A stretch of DNA of 64,000 bases from Paenibacillus oleatilyticus (GCF_018998565.1 NZ_JAHNZO010000003.1:62001-126000); one strand, 5' to 3'. Positions 54,312 through 63,284 are shown, numbered from the stretch's first letter. The notes: generated by a model from the sequence alone, not told the origin. Program-made: numbers and translations.

Positions 54312-54416
54312 ATAACGATTCGTTATATCCCTATAGCATAACGATTATTCTGTATGCGTTGAAGTTGTGGTACCTTTTATAGTGATCCGATCTTCTTTAT
54401 CATAACATAACGTTAT
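54312..54416. promoter_or_regulatory. LysR binding region with ATAACG-type palindromes
   Basis: Three related sites lie in the divergent gap: ATAACGA-T-TCGTTAT (54312-54326, perfect palindrome), ATAACGATTAT (54338-54348, degenerate) and ATAACGTTAT (54407-54416, perfect). The first is a T-N11-A-like LysR box near the LysR start; the last lies 63 bases before the MFS start. Confidence 0.6.
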
Positions 54417-54478
54417 AGGGTTCCGTCTACGGCAATCCAATCCACATCACAGATCGGCGCTATAAAAGGAGGATAATA

Positions 54479-55648
54479 ATGAACAAGGTTCTGCTTCTTA
54501 CCATAGGCATGTTTGCTCTTGGATTTGACGCTTACGTGGTCGCAGGCTTGCTGCCCGATATTGGCGCGACGTTTCACAAAAGCGATTCCCAGGCGGGGCA
54601 AGCCGTGAGCGCTTTTACTTTATGCTACGCGCTGGCCGCTCCCATCTTTGCGACGCTGTTGGCGGGAAAATCCATTCGGAAGAGCTTGATTTTTGCGCTT
54701 GCCGTATTCTCGGTTGGAAATGCAGCTAGCGCTCTCGCTCCTAATTTTTCGCTGCTGCTTATCGCGCGGGCCGTGGCAGGGATCGGCGCCGGTCTGTTTT
54801 CCCCTCTGGCTTCGGTTGCGGCGGCCTCTCTGGCATCCGCGCAAAAACGCGGCCGGGCGCTCGGGATGATTCTGGGAGGAATGAGTACTGGGACGGTGGT
54901 AGGCGTTCCCATCGGATTATACGCTGCCGGGAAAATCGGATGGCAGGGAACGCTTTGGCTCATTACGGTCATTGGTCTTGGCGCCATGGTGGGGATTCTA
55001 TTGTTTTTTCCGAACTTTTTGGCTGCGGCTCCGCCGTCTCTGCGCCAGCGCGCGGCGATGCTGACCGATAAAAAGGTATTGGCGATTGTCGGAATCACCT
55101 TTCTGGCCAGTATTGCGAGCCTAGGTCTTTACACGTATATCTCTTCCATCCTATACCAGCTTGACGGGATTGCCAATGCCGCTCCCTATCTGTGGGCTTG
55201 GGGGATAGGCGGGGTTGCTGGAAGCTTTACCATAGGATTTCTGATCGACCGAACGGGCCATCCGGCGCGGCTCATGGCTGTGCTCCTGTCCATCTTGGCG
55301 TTAGCCATGTTCGGCATCCCCTTCGCGCTTAATATCCCGGCACTGGGCTTTCTGCCATTTCTCTTGTGGGGAGCGGCCGCATGGGCTTCGTTAGCCCCGC
55401 AGCAGCATGCCTTGCTGCTTGCACAGCGCGAGCACGCTGAAGCGGTTGTCGCCTTAAACAGCTCGGCCAACTATTTAGGGAGCGCCGTAGGCTCATTTGC
55501 CGGAGGCGTTGCTCTGTTCGCGGGTTTTCGACCGTCCTTTCTTCCTTTTGCCGCGGGGAGTGTGATCTTGCTGGCCGTTCTCGGCCAATTAAGTATAATC
55601 GCGTCCGCACGTGCAGACGCGGCCAAGTCTACCCCTGCGCACCGATAA
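54479..55648 (+). CDS. MFS exporter, AraJ-like (DHA1 family)
   Basis: 389 residues, 12 helices. FALGFDAYVVAGLLPDIGATF in helix 1, loop 2-3 AGKSIRKSLIFALAVFSVGNAASALAPNF and motif C GMILGGMSTGTVVGVPIGL are typical of the AraJ/Cmr-like arabinose-efflux and drug-export group. AAAGGAGG precedes the ATG. LysR control suggests induction by its export substrate. A hairpin follows at 55651. Confidence 0.88.
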   Translation: MNKVLLLTIGMFALGFDAYVVAGLLPDIGATFHKSDSQAGQAVSAFTLCYALAAPIFATLLAGKSIRKSLIFALAVFSVGNAASALAPNFSLLLIARAVAGIGAGLFSPLASVAAASLASAQKRGRALGMILGGMSTGTVVGVPIGLYAAGKIGWQGTLWLITVIGLGAMVGILLFFPNFLAAAPPSLRQRAAMLTDKKVLAIVGITFLASIASLGLYTYISSILYQLDGIANAAPYLWAWGIGGVAGSFTIGFLIDRTGHPARLMAVLLSILALAMFGIPFALNIPALGFLPFLLWGAAAWASLAPQQHALLLAQREHAEAVVALNSSANYLGSAVGSFAGGVALFAGFRPSFLPFAAGSVILLAVLGQLSIIASARADAAKSTPAHR

Positions 55649-55650
55649 AC

Positions 55651-55668
55651 CGTCCATATTTATGGACG
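55651..55668 (+). repeat. CGTCCATA/TATGGACG hairpin after the MFS gene
   Basis: A perfect 8-bp hairpin without T-tract, 3 bases after the MFS stop. Its core recurs in the terminator at 55875. Confidence 0.4.
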
Positions 55669-55715
55669 CAGAGTTTCGAGAAAGTGGTCTCCCCTAATAC
55701 AGAAGAACATACGGA

Positions 55716-55836
55716 GGTGGGGTATGCACTGGAGGAGCGATAGCGTTCGCCTTTGTCCGCGGGAAATATCCACTGCGAAGCGGATTCAAATCAAAATTTC
55801 CTGCGGACAAGAGCGACCGGAAGTGGATACCCCACC
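55716..55836 (+). repeat. Interspersed palindromic repeat, copy 2
   Basis: GGTGGGGTAT (55716-55725) pairs with ATACCCCACC (55827-55836), and TTGTCCGC.GGAAAT (about 55753-55767) with ATTTCC.GCGGACAA (about 55796-55810), so the whole 121 bases can fold back. CTGGAGGAGCG at 55729, then AGCGTTCGCCTTTGTC, matches copy 1 at 36.9 kb. It encodes nothing obvious and fills the gap between the MFS gene and the importer operon. Confidence 0.65.
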
Positions 55837-55874
55837 CCCTCGCTAACCTCTATCATCCCATTTCTCGACAAGCT

Positions 55875-55901
55875 AACCGTCCATACCCATGGACGGTTTT
55901 T
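55875..55901 (+). terminator. Rho-independent terminator downstream of the MFS gene
   Basis: AACCGTCCAT (55875-55884) pairs with ATGGACGGTT (55889-55898) around ACCC, then TTT (TTTTTCT overall). Confidence 0.75.
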
Positions 55902-55957
55902 CTGCCTTCCCACAAAATTAGTGCAAAAAATTAAACAAAGAAGAAATTTCACCGCAT

Positions 55958-55971
55958 TGAGAGCGTTTACT
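55958..55971. promoter_or_regulatory. cre-like site (CcpA), upstream
   Basis: TGAGAGCGTTTACT on this strand is AGTAAACGCTCTCA on the other, close to the cre consensus TGWAANCGNTNWCA. It lies 144 bases before the importer's binding-protein gene, fitting carbon catabolite control. Confidence 0.55.
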
Positions 55972-56032
55972 TTAGCGATTATAGTTAATAACAAGAACAA
56001 GAAATCCGGCGGGACACATCAAGCGAAGCAGA

Positions 56033-56046
56033 CGAAAGCGCTTTTT
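56033..56046. promoter_or_regulatory. cre-like site (CcpA), downstream
   Basis: CGAAAGCGCTTTTT has the cre core AAAGCGCTTT, 69 bases before the binding-protein start. Two cre-like sites upstream of one sugar-type importer strengthen the case. Confidence 0.55.
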
Positions 56047-56114
56047 TACGAAAGCAAGGTCCCGTTGTCCCGGATTTCAATCCACAATAAATATAAAACG
56101 GAGGGGTTCTACAG

Positions 56115-57173
56115 ATGAAAAAAGCGTTTACGGGCATTCTCGCCTCGCTGCTTCTGGTTACGACGCTGGCCGGCTGCGGCACGGAGCAGGCGGCACCGCA
56201 AAACACCGCATCCGGAGATGCGGGCACGAAAAACGAAGCGAAAAAAGGAGGCAAGCTGACGCTGTACTCGCCTAACGCCGCCGAAGTGAATAACCCGATC
56301 ATCAAGGAATTCCAGGACCGCACGGGCATCGAGGTGCAGTTGATCTCCGGAGGCACGGGCGACCTGCTGAAGCGGGTGCAGGCAGAAGCGGTTTCCCCGC
56401 AGGGCGACGTATTCTGGGCCGGCGGCGCCGATTCGCTGGAGGCGTACAAGAAATTTTTCGAGCCTTACAAAACGAAAGAAAACGACAATCTGCTGCCGGA
56501 GTACATCGACAAAAATGGCGTATGGACGCCGTTCGCCGCGCTGCCGATGGTCATCATGTACAACAAGGAGCTCGTGAAAGCGGGCGAAGAGCCGAAGAGC
56601 TGGAACGATCTGCTCGATCCGAAGTGGAAGGGCAAAATCGCTTACGCCGACCCGGCCAAATCCGGTTCGTCGTATACGCAGCTTGTGACGATGCTGACCG
56701 CTTTCGGCAAGGACGACAAGGGCTGGGACTTCGTCAAGAAGTTCGTGAAAAACCTGGACGGCAAAGTGCTGTCGGGCTCGGGCCTCGTGTATAAAGGCGT
56801 TGCGGACAAAGAGTTCGCCATCGGCATCACCCTGGAGGAAGCAGCGCTTCGCTACGTGGAAGGCGGAGCCAAGGTAGGCATCGTGTACCCGTCCGAAGGC
56901 ACGTCCGCCGTACCGGACGGCGCGGCGATCATCAAGGGCGCGCCGAACATGGAACAAGCCAAGCAGTTCATCGATTTCCTCGTCGGCAAAGACGTGCAAT
57001 CTCTGATTCAAAAAGAATTCAAGCGCCGCTCCGTCCGCAAAGACGCCGAACCGATCCAGGGCATCGTCCAAACGAAGGATATCAAGCTGGTCAACTATGA
57101 CTTCGACTTCGCCGCGAGCAAGAAGGACGACAATATCAAACACTTCTCCAAAATTATAACCGGCGCGGAATAA
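56115..57173 (+). CDS. ABC transporter solute-binding lipoprotein (AfuA/FbpA-like)
   Basis: 352 residues. The lipobox is TTLAGCG (Cys near 22), followed by a short linker and a two-lobe binding protein: LTLYSPNAAEVNNPIIKEFQDRTGIEVQLISGGTGDLLKRVQAE, PMVIMYNKELVKAGEEPKSWNDLLDPKWKGKIAYADPAKSGSSY, GAPNMEQAKQFIDFLVGKDVQ. This is the AfuA/FbpA family, which carries ferric iron, hexose phosphates or phosphonates. The cre-like sites and YesMN neighbour favour a sugar phosphate or other carbon source over iron (inference). An AACGGAGGGG site precedes the ATG. Confidence 0.9.
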   Translation: MKKAFTGILASLLLVTTLAGCGTEQAAPQNTASGDAGTKNEAKKGGKLTLYSPNAAEVNNPIIKEFQDRTGIEVQLISGGTGDLLKRVQAEAVSPQGDVFWAGGADSLEAYKKFFEPYKTKENDNLLPEYIDKNGVWTPFAALPMVIMYNKELVKAGEEPKSWNDLLDPKWKGKIAYADPAKSGSSYTQLVTMLTAFGKDDKGWDFVKKFVKNLDGKVLSGSGLVYKGVADKEFAIGITLEEAALRYVEGGAKVGIVYPSEGTSAVPDGAAIIKGAPNMEQAKQFIDFLVGKDVQSLIQKEFKRRSVRKDAEPIQGIVQTKDIKLVNYDFDFAASKKDDNIKHFSKIITGAE

Positions 57174-57194
57174 CGCAGTCCGCCCAGGTTCCAC

Positions 57195-57234
57195 GGGTGC
57201 CTTTGACGATCGTCCGACGAGGCGCCCTTTTTTT
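57195..57234 (+). terminator. Intra-operon terminator between binding protein and ATPase genes
   Basis: GGGTGCCT (57195-57202) pairs with AGGCGCCC (57220-57227, one wobble), then seven T. It should make binding protein more abundant than the ATPase and permease. Confidence 0.75.
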
Positions 57235-57257
57235 CCAAAGAAACGGAGGCTCGATCC

Positions 57258-58358
57258 ATGCAAAAGATCGTATTTGACCATGTCACCAAATATTTCGGCA
57301 CGCACAAAGCGGTCAACGACGCTCATTTTACGATAAACGAAGGTGAGTTTTTCACCCTGCTCGGCCCGAGCGGCTGCGGCAAAACGACGCTGCTGCGCAC
57401 GATCGCCGGCTTTTACCGCCAGGAGGAAGGCGGCATTTACTTCGGAGACAAGCTGATCAATGACGTGCCGACCCATCAGCGCAACATCGGGATGGTGTTC
57501 CAAAACTACGCGATTTTCCCGCATATGACCGTGTTCGAGAACGTATGCTACGGACTCAAGGCGCGCAGCGTCCCGAAAAAGGAAATGGAGCAGCGCGCGA
57601 TGGAAGCGCTTGAAATGGTGCAGCTGACGCATCTGCGCGACCGCGTCCCATCGGACATGAGCGGCGGGCAGCAGCAGCGGATCGCGCTCGCCCGCGCGAT
57701 TGTCATTCGTCCGGGGCTGCTGCTCATGGACGAGCCGTTGTCCAACCTGGACGCCAAGCTCCGGGTCAAGATGCGCTCCGACATCCGGCGGCTGCAAAAA
57801 GAGCTGAACATCACGACTATCTACGTGACCCACGACCAGGAAGAGGCGCTGGCCGTCTCCGACCGGATTGCCGTCATGAGCGAGGGCGTCATCCAGCAGA
57901 TCGCATCTCCCGAAGACATCTACTCGTATCCCGCGAACAAGTTCGTGTCCAATTTTATCGGCACCTCGAATTTTATCGAAGGCCACTGCTCCGGCTATAA
58001 CGAGGCGGCGCAGGAAGCGAGCCTGCGGTTGCTGGAGACGCAGTGGAGCCAGAAGCTGTCGAGACCGTACGAGGGAAAAGTATTGTTCTCGCTTCGTCCT
58101 GAACGGATTAGGCTGCGCGGCGAAGAGCCGGGGGAACGGCTGGTCCGGGGCACGATCGACAGCGTGACGTTTCTGGGCGAGAAGGTCAGCTATACGGTCC
58201 GGCTCTCCGATGACTCCGTCATCGAAATTCAGGAACATGCGATCGAGCCGCACCGGATGAGAAAAGCGCATCAAACCGTGTACGTCGATCTGCAGCTCGA
58301 CAAGGCGACCTTATTCGACGAATCGGGCAAGGAGGTTTTGTACCGTGCAGCCTACTAA
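57258..58358 (+). CDS. ABC transporter ATPase (AfuC/FbpC/PotA-like)
   Basis: 366 residues. Walker A GPSGCGKTT, Q-loop MVFQNYAIFPH, signature DMSGGQQQRIALARAI, Walker B LLLMDEPLSNLDAKLR, and switch His YVTHDQEEALAVSDR; C-terminal TOBE domain with LFSLRPERIRL. Typical of importers with Fbp-type binding proteins. AACGGAGG precedes the ATG. It overlaps the permease gene by 14 bases, so the two are coupled. Confidence 0.93.
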   Translation: MQKIVFDHVTKYFGTHKAVNDAHFTINEGEFFTLLGPSGCGKTTLLRTIAGFYRQEEGGIYFGDKLINDVPTHQRNIGMVFQNYAIFPHMTVFENVCYGLKARSVPKKEMEQRAMEALEMVQLTHLRDRVPSDMSGGQQQRIALARAIVIRPGLLLMDEPLSNLDAKLRVKMRSDIRRLQKELNITTIYVTHDQEEALAVSDRIAVMSEGVIQQIASPEDIYSYPANKFVSNFIGTSNFIEGHCSGYNEAAQEASLRLLETQWSQKLSRPYEGKVLFSLRPERIRLRGEEPGERLVRGTIDSVTFLGEKVSYTVRLSDDSVIEIQEHAIEPHRMRKAHQTVYVDLQLDKATLFDESGKEVLYRAAY

Positions 58359-60039
58359 TGCCGCCCCGGCGCTGCGGCCCAATCCGTTCAAACGCCTGCT
58401 TCAGCCCAAACAGTGGGATTTCTGGACTTGGGTAACGGTGATCGTGTACGTATTCCTGCTGGCGTTCATTTTGTACCCGCTCGTGTCGTTGTTTTGGAAC
58501 AGCTTTTTCAATGACAAAGGGGATTTATCTCTAGAAAATTATGGTAATTTCTTGAAGCTAAAATATTACTACGGCTCGCTATGGAATAGCTTGAAGGTGT
58601 CGGCGCTGGCGACGGTGTTCGCGATTCTCGTCGGGGTTCCGCTTGCGTACGTGACGGCCCGATACAACGTCAAATTTAAAGGTCTGATCCAAATTCTCGT
58701 CATCATGTCGCTGCTGTCCCCGCCGTTCATCGGCGCTTATTCGTGGATCTTGATGCTTGGGAACAACGGCTTCATTACCCGGTTCCTCCAGGATATCGGG
58801 ATTCCGTTCCAGTCGGTGTACGGCTGGAAGGGCATCGTGTTCGTGTTTACGCTGCAATTTTACCCGCATATTTACTTGTACGTGTCCGGCGCGCTCAAAA
58901 CGATTGACACCTCGCTGGAGGAGGCCGCCGAGAGCTTGGGACGCGGTGCGTTCCACCGGCTGATGACCGTGACACTTCCGCTCATTTTCCCGACGCTGTC
59001 GGCCGGGGCGCTGATGGTGTTCATGGCTTCGTTCGCCGACTTCGGCACGCCGATGCTGCTGGGCCAAGGATTCAAGGTGCTGCCGATTCTGGCGTACGAG
59101 CAGTTCATCAGCGAGATGGGCGGCAATCCGGCGATGGCGAGCACGCTCAGCGTGATTCTGATCTTCTGCTCGACCGCGATTTTGTTCGTGCAGCGGTATT
59201 TCGTCTCGCGCAAAAATTATTCGATGACCGGCATGCGCACGCCGAAGGTGCAGCCGCTGAAGACGCTGCCGAAGTGGCTGCTCACCTTCGGGGCACTGCT
59301 GGTGGCCTGCATTTCGATCATTCCGCAGGCGACGGTTATCGTGACATCTTTCATTAAAACAAAAGGGCCCGTGTTTCACCCCGGCTTCAGCTTGAACAGC
59401 TATAAGGAAATTTTGTATCGGGTGCCGAAGGCGATCGCCCATACGTACAGCTTCTCGCTCATTTCCATCGTCATTATGATCGTGATGGGCATGCTGGTCG
59501 CTTACGTGCTCGTCCGCCGCAAATCGAAGATTACCGCAATGCTTGATGGCATCCTGATGATTCCTTACGTCATGCCGGGCACGGTGCTCGGGATCAGCTT
59601 GATTATCGCGTTCAACAAGCCGCCGGTCATTTTGACAGGGACGTGGGTCATTCTGGTGATCGCCTATGTGGTCCGCAAGCTGCCGTATACGATCCGCTCC
59701 AGCACTGCTATCCTGACTCAGCTCGATAAGAGCGTGGAAGAAGCGTCCATCAGCCTTGGCGTGCCGCCGATGAAGACGTTCTTCAAGACGACGGGACGGA
59801 TGATGGCCCCGGGCGTCATGTCCGGAGCGATTCTGAGCTGGATTACAACGATCAACGAGCTGAGCTCGACGGTCGTGCTGTATACCGGGGCGACCGCAAC
59901 CATTTCGGTCACGATCTACAGCGAAGTGTTCACGGCGAATTACGGCACCGGCGCGGCGCTTGCTTCGATCCTGTCCATCAGTACGCTAATCTCGCTGTTG
60001 ATTGCCAGCAAGCTGAGCAAAAAAGGGCTCCAGTTGTAA
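58345..60039 (+). CDS. ABC transporter permease, fused two-domain (AfuB/FbpB-like)
   Basis: 564 residues with two homologous six-helix halves, each carrying the EAA loop that contacts the ATPase: DTSLEEAAESLGRGAFHRLMTVTLPL (about residue 190) and DKSVEEASISLGVPPMKTFFKTT (about residue 460). Such fused permeases are characteristic of the FbpB/AfuB group and need no second permease gene. It starts at GTG with AAGGAGG, inside the ATPase 3' end. It completes the importer. Confidence 0.93.
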   Translation: MQPTNAAPALRPNPFKRLLQPKQWDFWTWVTVIVYVFLLAFILYPLVSLFWNSFFNDKGDLSLENYGNFLKLKYYYGSLWNSLKVSALATVFAILVGVPLAYVTARYNVKFKGLIQILVIMSLLSPPFIGAYSWILMLGNNGFITRFLQDIGIPFQSVYGWKGIVFVFTLQFYPHIYLYVSGALKTIDTSLEEAAESLGRGAFHRLMTVTLPLIFPTLSAGALMVFMASFADFGTPMLLGQGFKVLPILAYEQFISEMGGNPAMASTLSVILIFCSTAILFVQRYFVSRKNYSMTGMRTPKVQPLKTLPKWLLTFGALLVACISIIPQATVIVTSFIKTKGPVFHPGFSLNSYKEILYRVPKAIAHTYSFSLISIVIMIVMGMLVAYVLVRRKSKITAMLDGILMIPYVMPGTVLGISLIIAFNKPPVILTGTWVILVIAYVVRKLPYTIRSSTAILTQLDKSVEEASISLGVPPMKTFFKTTGRMMAPGVMSGAILSWITTINELSSTVVLYTGATATISVTIYSEVFTANYGTGAALASILSISTLISLLIASKLSKKGLQL

Positions 60040-60126
60040 TGAGCGGGGGCCTGAATTCCGAAGGCATGTTCGTGATACAATGGAAGTAAGAAGCCGCTTG
60101 TATCAGGAACTGGAGGAATCACCATC

Positions 60127-61350
60127 ATGAAGCTGCGCAATTGGCCGGTTCGGCTTGTCCTTGGATGCATCGCCGCAGGCGCTTTGGTTTACGGGTTAGC
60201 TCACGGAAAGCTGTCGGAGGACGAACCGAAGCCGCCGGCCCCTCTCGCGTCGCTGTCGATCTGGGTATACAGCAAAGGCTGGGAGGACGTGGTTCGCGCC
60301 TTCGGGCAAAGCAACCCTCATATCGATGTCCAAATCCGCTCGTTTCGTTCTTACGAACAGCTGTATACCGAGCTGCTCGCGTCGATCTCGGCCGGCGCGG
60401 CTCCGCAGCTTGCGGAAATCCATAGCTTCTACGGCATCGCCCAGCTTGCGGCTACAGGTGCGGTGCTGCCCGCGGGGAATGTGTTGACCGCCGGGAAACC
60501 GGCATTTCTTCCGGCCTTTTCGGCCGCGTTCCGGTATCGGGGCGAGGATTGGGCCGTCCCTGTGGGAGGCAGCGTGCCTGTGCTTTACTACCGGGAGGAG
60601 CCGTTCAAGCGGCTGGCCGGGCGCGCCCCGGCGTTAGGCACCTGGGAGGAGGTCCGGCAGACGCTGTCGCTCGCCAAGGAGCCTCCGGGGGAAGAGATGT
60701 CGAAGGGCTACGGCACGATGACCGTAGATAAAGAGCTGCCTTGGTATTTGGCGAGCCTGAGCTACGCCCCGAAGGAGTCCGGCGGACCTGCGGCGGAACG
60801 TATGCGAAGCGCGCTGGAGCTGTGGCGGAATTTGACGCACGAATCCAAGCTCATGAAGCCTTTGCAGCATGATAAGGCGGCAAGCGATTTTATTAACGGC
60901 AAGGCCGGCATGTACGTCGGCTCTTCCGATAAGCTGCCCACGATCGAACGCTACATCGGCGGGAAGTTCTCGTTCGATCTGGCGAAGCTGCCCGTCTGGA
61001 AGCAGGAGGCGCTTTTGCCCGGCGTGCACGGGCTTCTGGCATTGAAAAGCGACCCGGAGCGGCTGAAGGCCGCGCAAAGCTTCGTGCAGGAACTCACGGC
61101 TCCGGAGGCGCAGTCGGCCTTGTGGAATACGGTGGGACTGATTCCGGCACGCGCGGATGTGATCGGGAAGCTGGAGGAAGAGCCGGCTTTAAGCGAAAGG
61201 CTGAGGCGGATCTTGAGCTGGCTCCCTTCTTTAGCCGGCCGCGCGCCTCGGGACGACGATTACGAGCGGTGGAAACGGACGGAACGCATGCTGGAGCAGA
61301 TCGAGCTGAACCCGCAAGAGGCGGTGGAGGACGTCGGAATGCTGTACTAA
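60127..61350 (+). CDS. Extracellular solute-binding protein, family 1-like
   Basis: 407 residues. An N-terminal hydrophobic segment with VLGC near residue 13 could be a lipobox or a simple membrane anchor. The rest has a sugar-binding-protein pattern: LSIWVYSKGWEDVVRAFGQSNPHIDVQIRSFRSYEQLYTELLASISAGAAPQLAEI, VPVGGSVPVLYYREEPFKRL, FINGKAGMYVGSSDKLP. The fit is looser than for UgpB/MalE relatives, and no permease or ATPase gene is adjacent, so it may be an accessory sensor-like protein. GGAGGAATC precedes the ATG. Confidence 0.78.
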   Translation: MKLRNWPVRLVLGCIAAGALVYGLAHGKLSEDEPKPPAPLASLSIWVYSKGWEDVVRAFGQSNPHIDVQIRSFRSYEQLYTELLASISAGAAPQLAEIHSFYGIAQLAATGAVLPAGNVLTAGKPAFLPAFSAAFRYRGEDWAVPVGGSVPVLYYREEPFKRLAGRAPALGTWEEVRQTLSLAKEPPGEEMSKGYGTMTVDKELPWYLASLSYAPKESGGPAAERMRSALELWRNLTHESKLMKPLQHDKAASDFINGKAGMYVGSSDKLPTIERYIGGKFSFDLAKLPVWKQEALLPGVHGLLALKSDPERLKAAQSFVQELTAPEAQSALWNTVGLIPARADVIGKLEEEPALSERLRRILSWLPSLAGRAPRDDDYERWKRTERMLEQIELNPQEAVEDVGMLY

Positions 61351-61390
61351 AGCCTTACCACTATAAGCAGAGGATCGGGTGGAGGAGACT

Positions 61391-62254
61391 ATGAACATAA
61401 AAACGTTAACCCTGAAAGGAACCGCCGAATGGAACGAGGACGCGCTGGTCGTTAACCCGGGCGTATCGATGTACGGGGTGCTTGACGGAGCGACCTCTCT
61501 GCATCCGTTCCGCGGGCCTAACGGGGAAACCGGGGGATATTTGGCTTCCCGGACGATTCAGCAGTATTTGGAATCGCTGCAGGCGGAAGACTTGGCGGGC
61601 ATCGATCTGAAGGAAGCGGTGGTCCAAGCGAATGTTCGTCTGAGGGGAAAAATGAAGGAAGCGGGCATCGATCTGACCGATCAGGCGGCGCTGTGGACCA
61701 GCGCGCTGGCGGTTGTCCGGGTTCACGACCGTTATATCGACTACGCGCAGGTAGGGGATTGCATGATCGCCGCCTCCTATGCCGACGGAACGATCCGCAC
61801 CGTATCCCGCGACCAGGTCGCGCACATCGATTACGAGTCCAAGAAAATTTGGGAGGAAGGCCTCCGCACCGGCGTTCAGACCCGGGAAGAGCTATGGGAG
61901 CTGGTGAAGCCGCACATCCGCGGCAACAAATCGCGGATGAATACGTTAAGCGGCTACTCCGTGCTCAGCGGGCAGCCCGAGGCGAACGATTTTATCGAAT
62001 ACGGACGGATCAACCGCATCCAGCTGCAATCGATTCTGATCGTGAGCGACGGACTGTTCCCTCCGAAGACGAGCGCTCAGCCGCCAGCCGACGGCATCGG
62101 CGAACTCGTTACCCTCATCAAGGAAATGTCACTGGAAGGGTATGCGAAGTGGCTGATGAATTTGGAGGCGGAGGACAAGGAATGCCGCAAATATCCGCGG
62201 TTCAAAGTATCCGACGACAAAACGGCGGTCTTGATTCGCTTTGACGCCGAATAG
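61391..62254 (+). CDS. PP2C-like phosphatase domain protein
   Basis: 287 residues. The PP2C metal-binding motifs are DGATSLHPF near 26, DYAQVGDCMIAA near 115, LIVSDGLFPP near 217 and SDDKTAVLI near 277, all with conserved Asp. The usual first motif (RxxxED) is WNEDALVV. It is probably a cytoplasmic Ser/Thr or small-molecule phosphatase. It follows the binding-protein gene at 40 bases (GGAGGAG; ATG 61391) and precedes a terminator. Its position beside a sugar importer suggests a regulatory or sugar-phosphate role (inference). Confidence 0.8.
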   Translation: MNIKTLTLKGTAEWNEDALVVNPGVSMYGVLDGATSLHPFRGPNGETGGYLASRTIQQYLESLQAEDLAGIDLKEAVVQANVRLRGKMKEAGIDLTDQAALWTSALAVVRVHDRYIDYAQVGDCMIAASYADGTIRTVSRDQVAHIDYESKKIWEEGLRTGVQTREELWELVKPHIRGNKSRMNTLSGYSVLSGQPEANDFIEYGRINRIQLQSILIVSDGLFPPKTSAQPPADGIGELVTLIKEMSLEGYAKWLMNLEAEDKECRKYPRFKVSDDKTAVLIRFDAE

Positions 62255-62264
62255 CACATAGAAG

Positions 62265-62297
62265 ACGGGTGATCCTCCGGGACCGCCCGTTTTTTTG
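62265..62297 (+). terminator. Terminator after the PP2C-like gene
   Basis: ACGGGTGATCC pairs with GGACCGCCCGT (62265-62290, one mismatch and one wobble), then seven T. Confidence 0.75.
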
Positions 62298-62441
62298 TTG
62301 TCCGGTCTTTTTCATGAACGCAGCATCGATTTACCAGAAGAAGTCATCGTTCTCTCTATTGAATCCGAAGGCCATTGAATACAATGAGGGGGTAGAACAT
62401 TCTCAAATTCAAATGCTATCCGCGTTTTGGGGAGGAGCCTT

Positions 62442-63284
62442 ATGAAGCTTTCGTTAAGCATGTGGAGCTTGCATCGTACGGTGAGAGCAGACGGGTGGAC
62501 GGTCATCGATTTTTTATTGTTTTGCCGTAAGGAGGGTATCGATTCGGTCGAGCTGCTGAACGTATTCTGGAAAAATCAAGCTGTGGAGCTTGAAGAGGTC
62601 GTTCGCTACACCCGGGAGAGCGGTATCCGGGTCGCTAGCTATGCGGTCGGCAACGATTTCGTCAGCGCCTCGGAGGAAGGGCGGTTGGCGGCCTTGCGGG
62701 AAATTACGGACGCGTTCCCGGTGGCGAAGGCGCTCGGCACGTCCGTCGTTCGCGTCTTCTCGGGCAGTCTGCATCCCGGAATCGACTACGACCAGGCGCG
62801 TGGCTGGATCATAAGCGGCCTGTCCGAAGCGGCGAAGCTGGCGGAAGAGGCCGGGATTACGCTCGCTCTGGAAAATCACGGTCAGCTGGCCGGGCGCGGC
62901 GGGCAGGTGAAGGACATCATCGAGCAAGTCGGGTCAAAAGCACTGCGCTCGACGTTCGATACGGGCAACTTCCTGCTGGTCGACGAGCATCCTTCGCAAG
63001 CGATCGAGCCGCTGCTGCCTTATATTGCGCATGTCCATGTCAAGGATTTCAAGCGGCATCCGGAAGGAAGGTACCAATCGCTGGGCGGCCAGACGTTCGA
63101 AGGCGCCGTGGCAGGCGAGGGCGATACGCGTCTGGCTTCGCTGATCGAACGGCTCGAAGCGTCCGGTTATGCCGGGGCGTACGTGCTGGAGTACGAAGGG
63201 ACAGACGATGAAGCCGAGGGCATTCGCGGAAGCTATGCTTTTGCAGATGAGTACAATCGTACACATGGGGAGGGCAGGCCATGA
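62442..63284 (+). CDS. Sugar phosphate isomerase/epimerase (AP endonuclease 2-like TIM barrel)
   Basis: 280 residues. The family pattern is clear: MKLSLSMWSLHRTVRADGWTVIDFLLFCRKEGIDSVELLNV, VVRVFSGSLHPG, GITLALENHGQLAGRGGQVKDIIEQVG, RSTFDTGNFLLV, VHVKDFKRHPEG and YAGAYVLEYEGTDD, giving the Glu and His metal ligands. Substrate undetermined; keto-sugars and inositol intermediates are typical. GGGGAGGAG precedes ATG 62442. Its stop overlaps the start of the FAD oxidoreductase (ATGA), suggesting joint function in a sugar or polyol pathway. Confidence 0.9.
   Translation: MKLSLSMWSLHRTVRADGWTVIDFLLFCRKEGIDSVELLNVFWKNQAVELEEVVRYTRESGIRVASYAVGNDFVSASEEGRLAALREITDAFPVAKALGTSVVRVFSGSLHPGIDYDQARGWIISGLSEAAKLAEEAGITLALENHGQLAGRGGQVKDIIEQVGSKALRSTFDTGNFLLVDEHPSQAIEPLLPYIAHVHVKDFKRHPEGRYQSLGGQTFEGAVAGEGDTRLASLIERLEASGYAGAYVLEYEGTDDEAEGIRGSYAFADEYNRTHGEGRP

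Noticed and set aside
56109..58274. A 721-codon open frame on the minus strand opposite the importer genes
   Set aside because: It mirrors the binding-protein and ATPase genes, whose motifs are complete on the plus strand, and its translation is Arg/His/Gln-rich with no domain. High GC makes long antisense frames common here.
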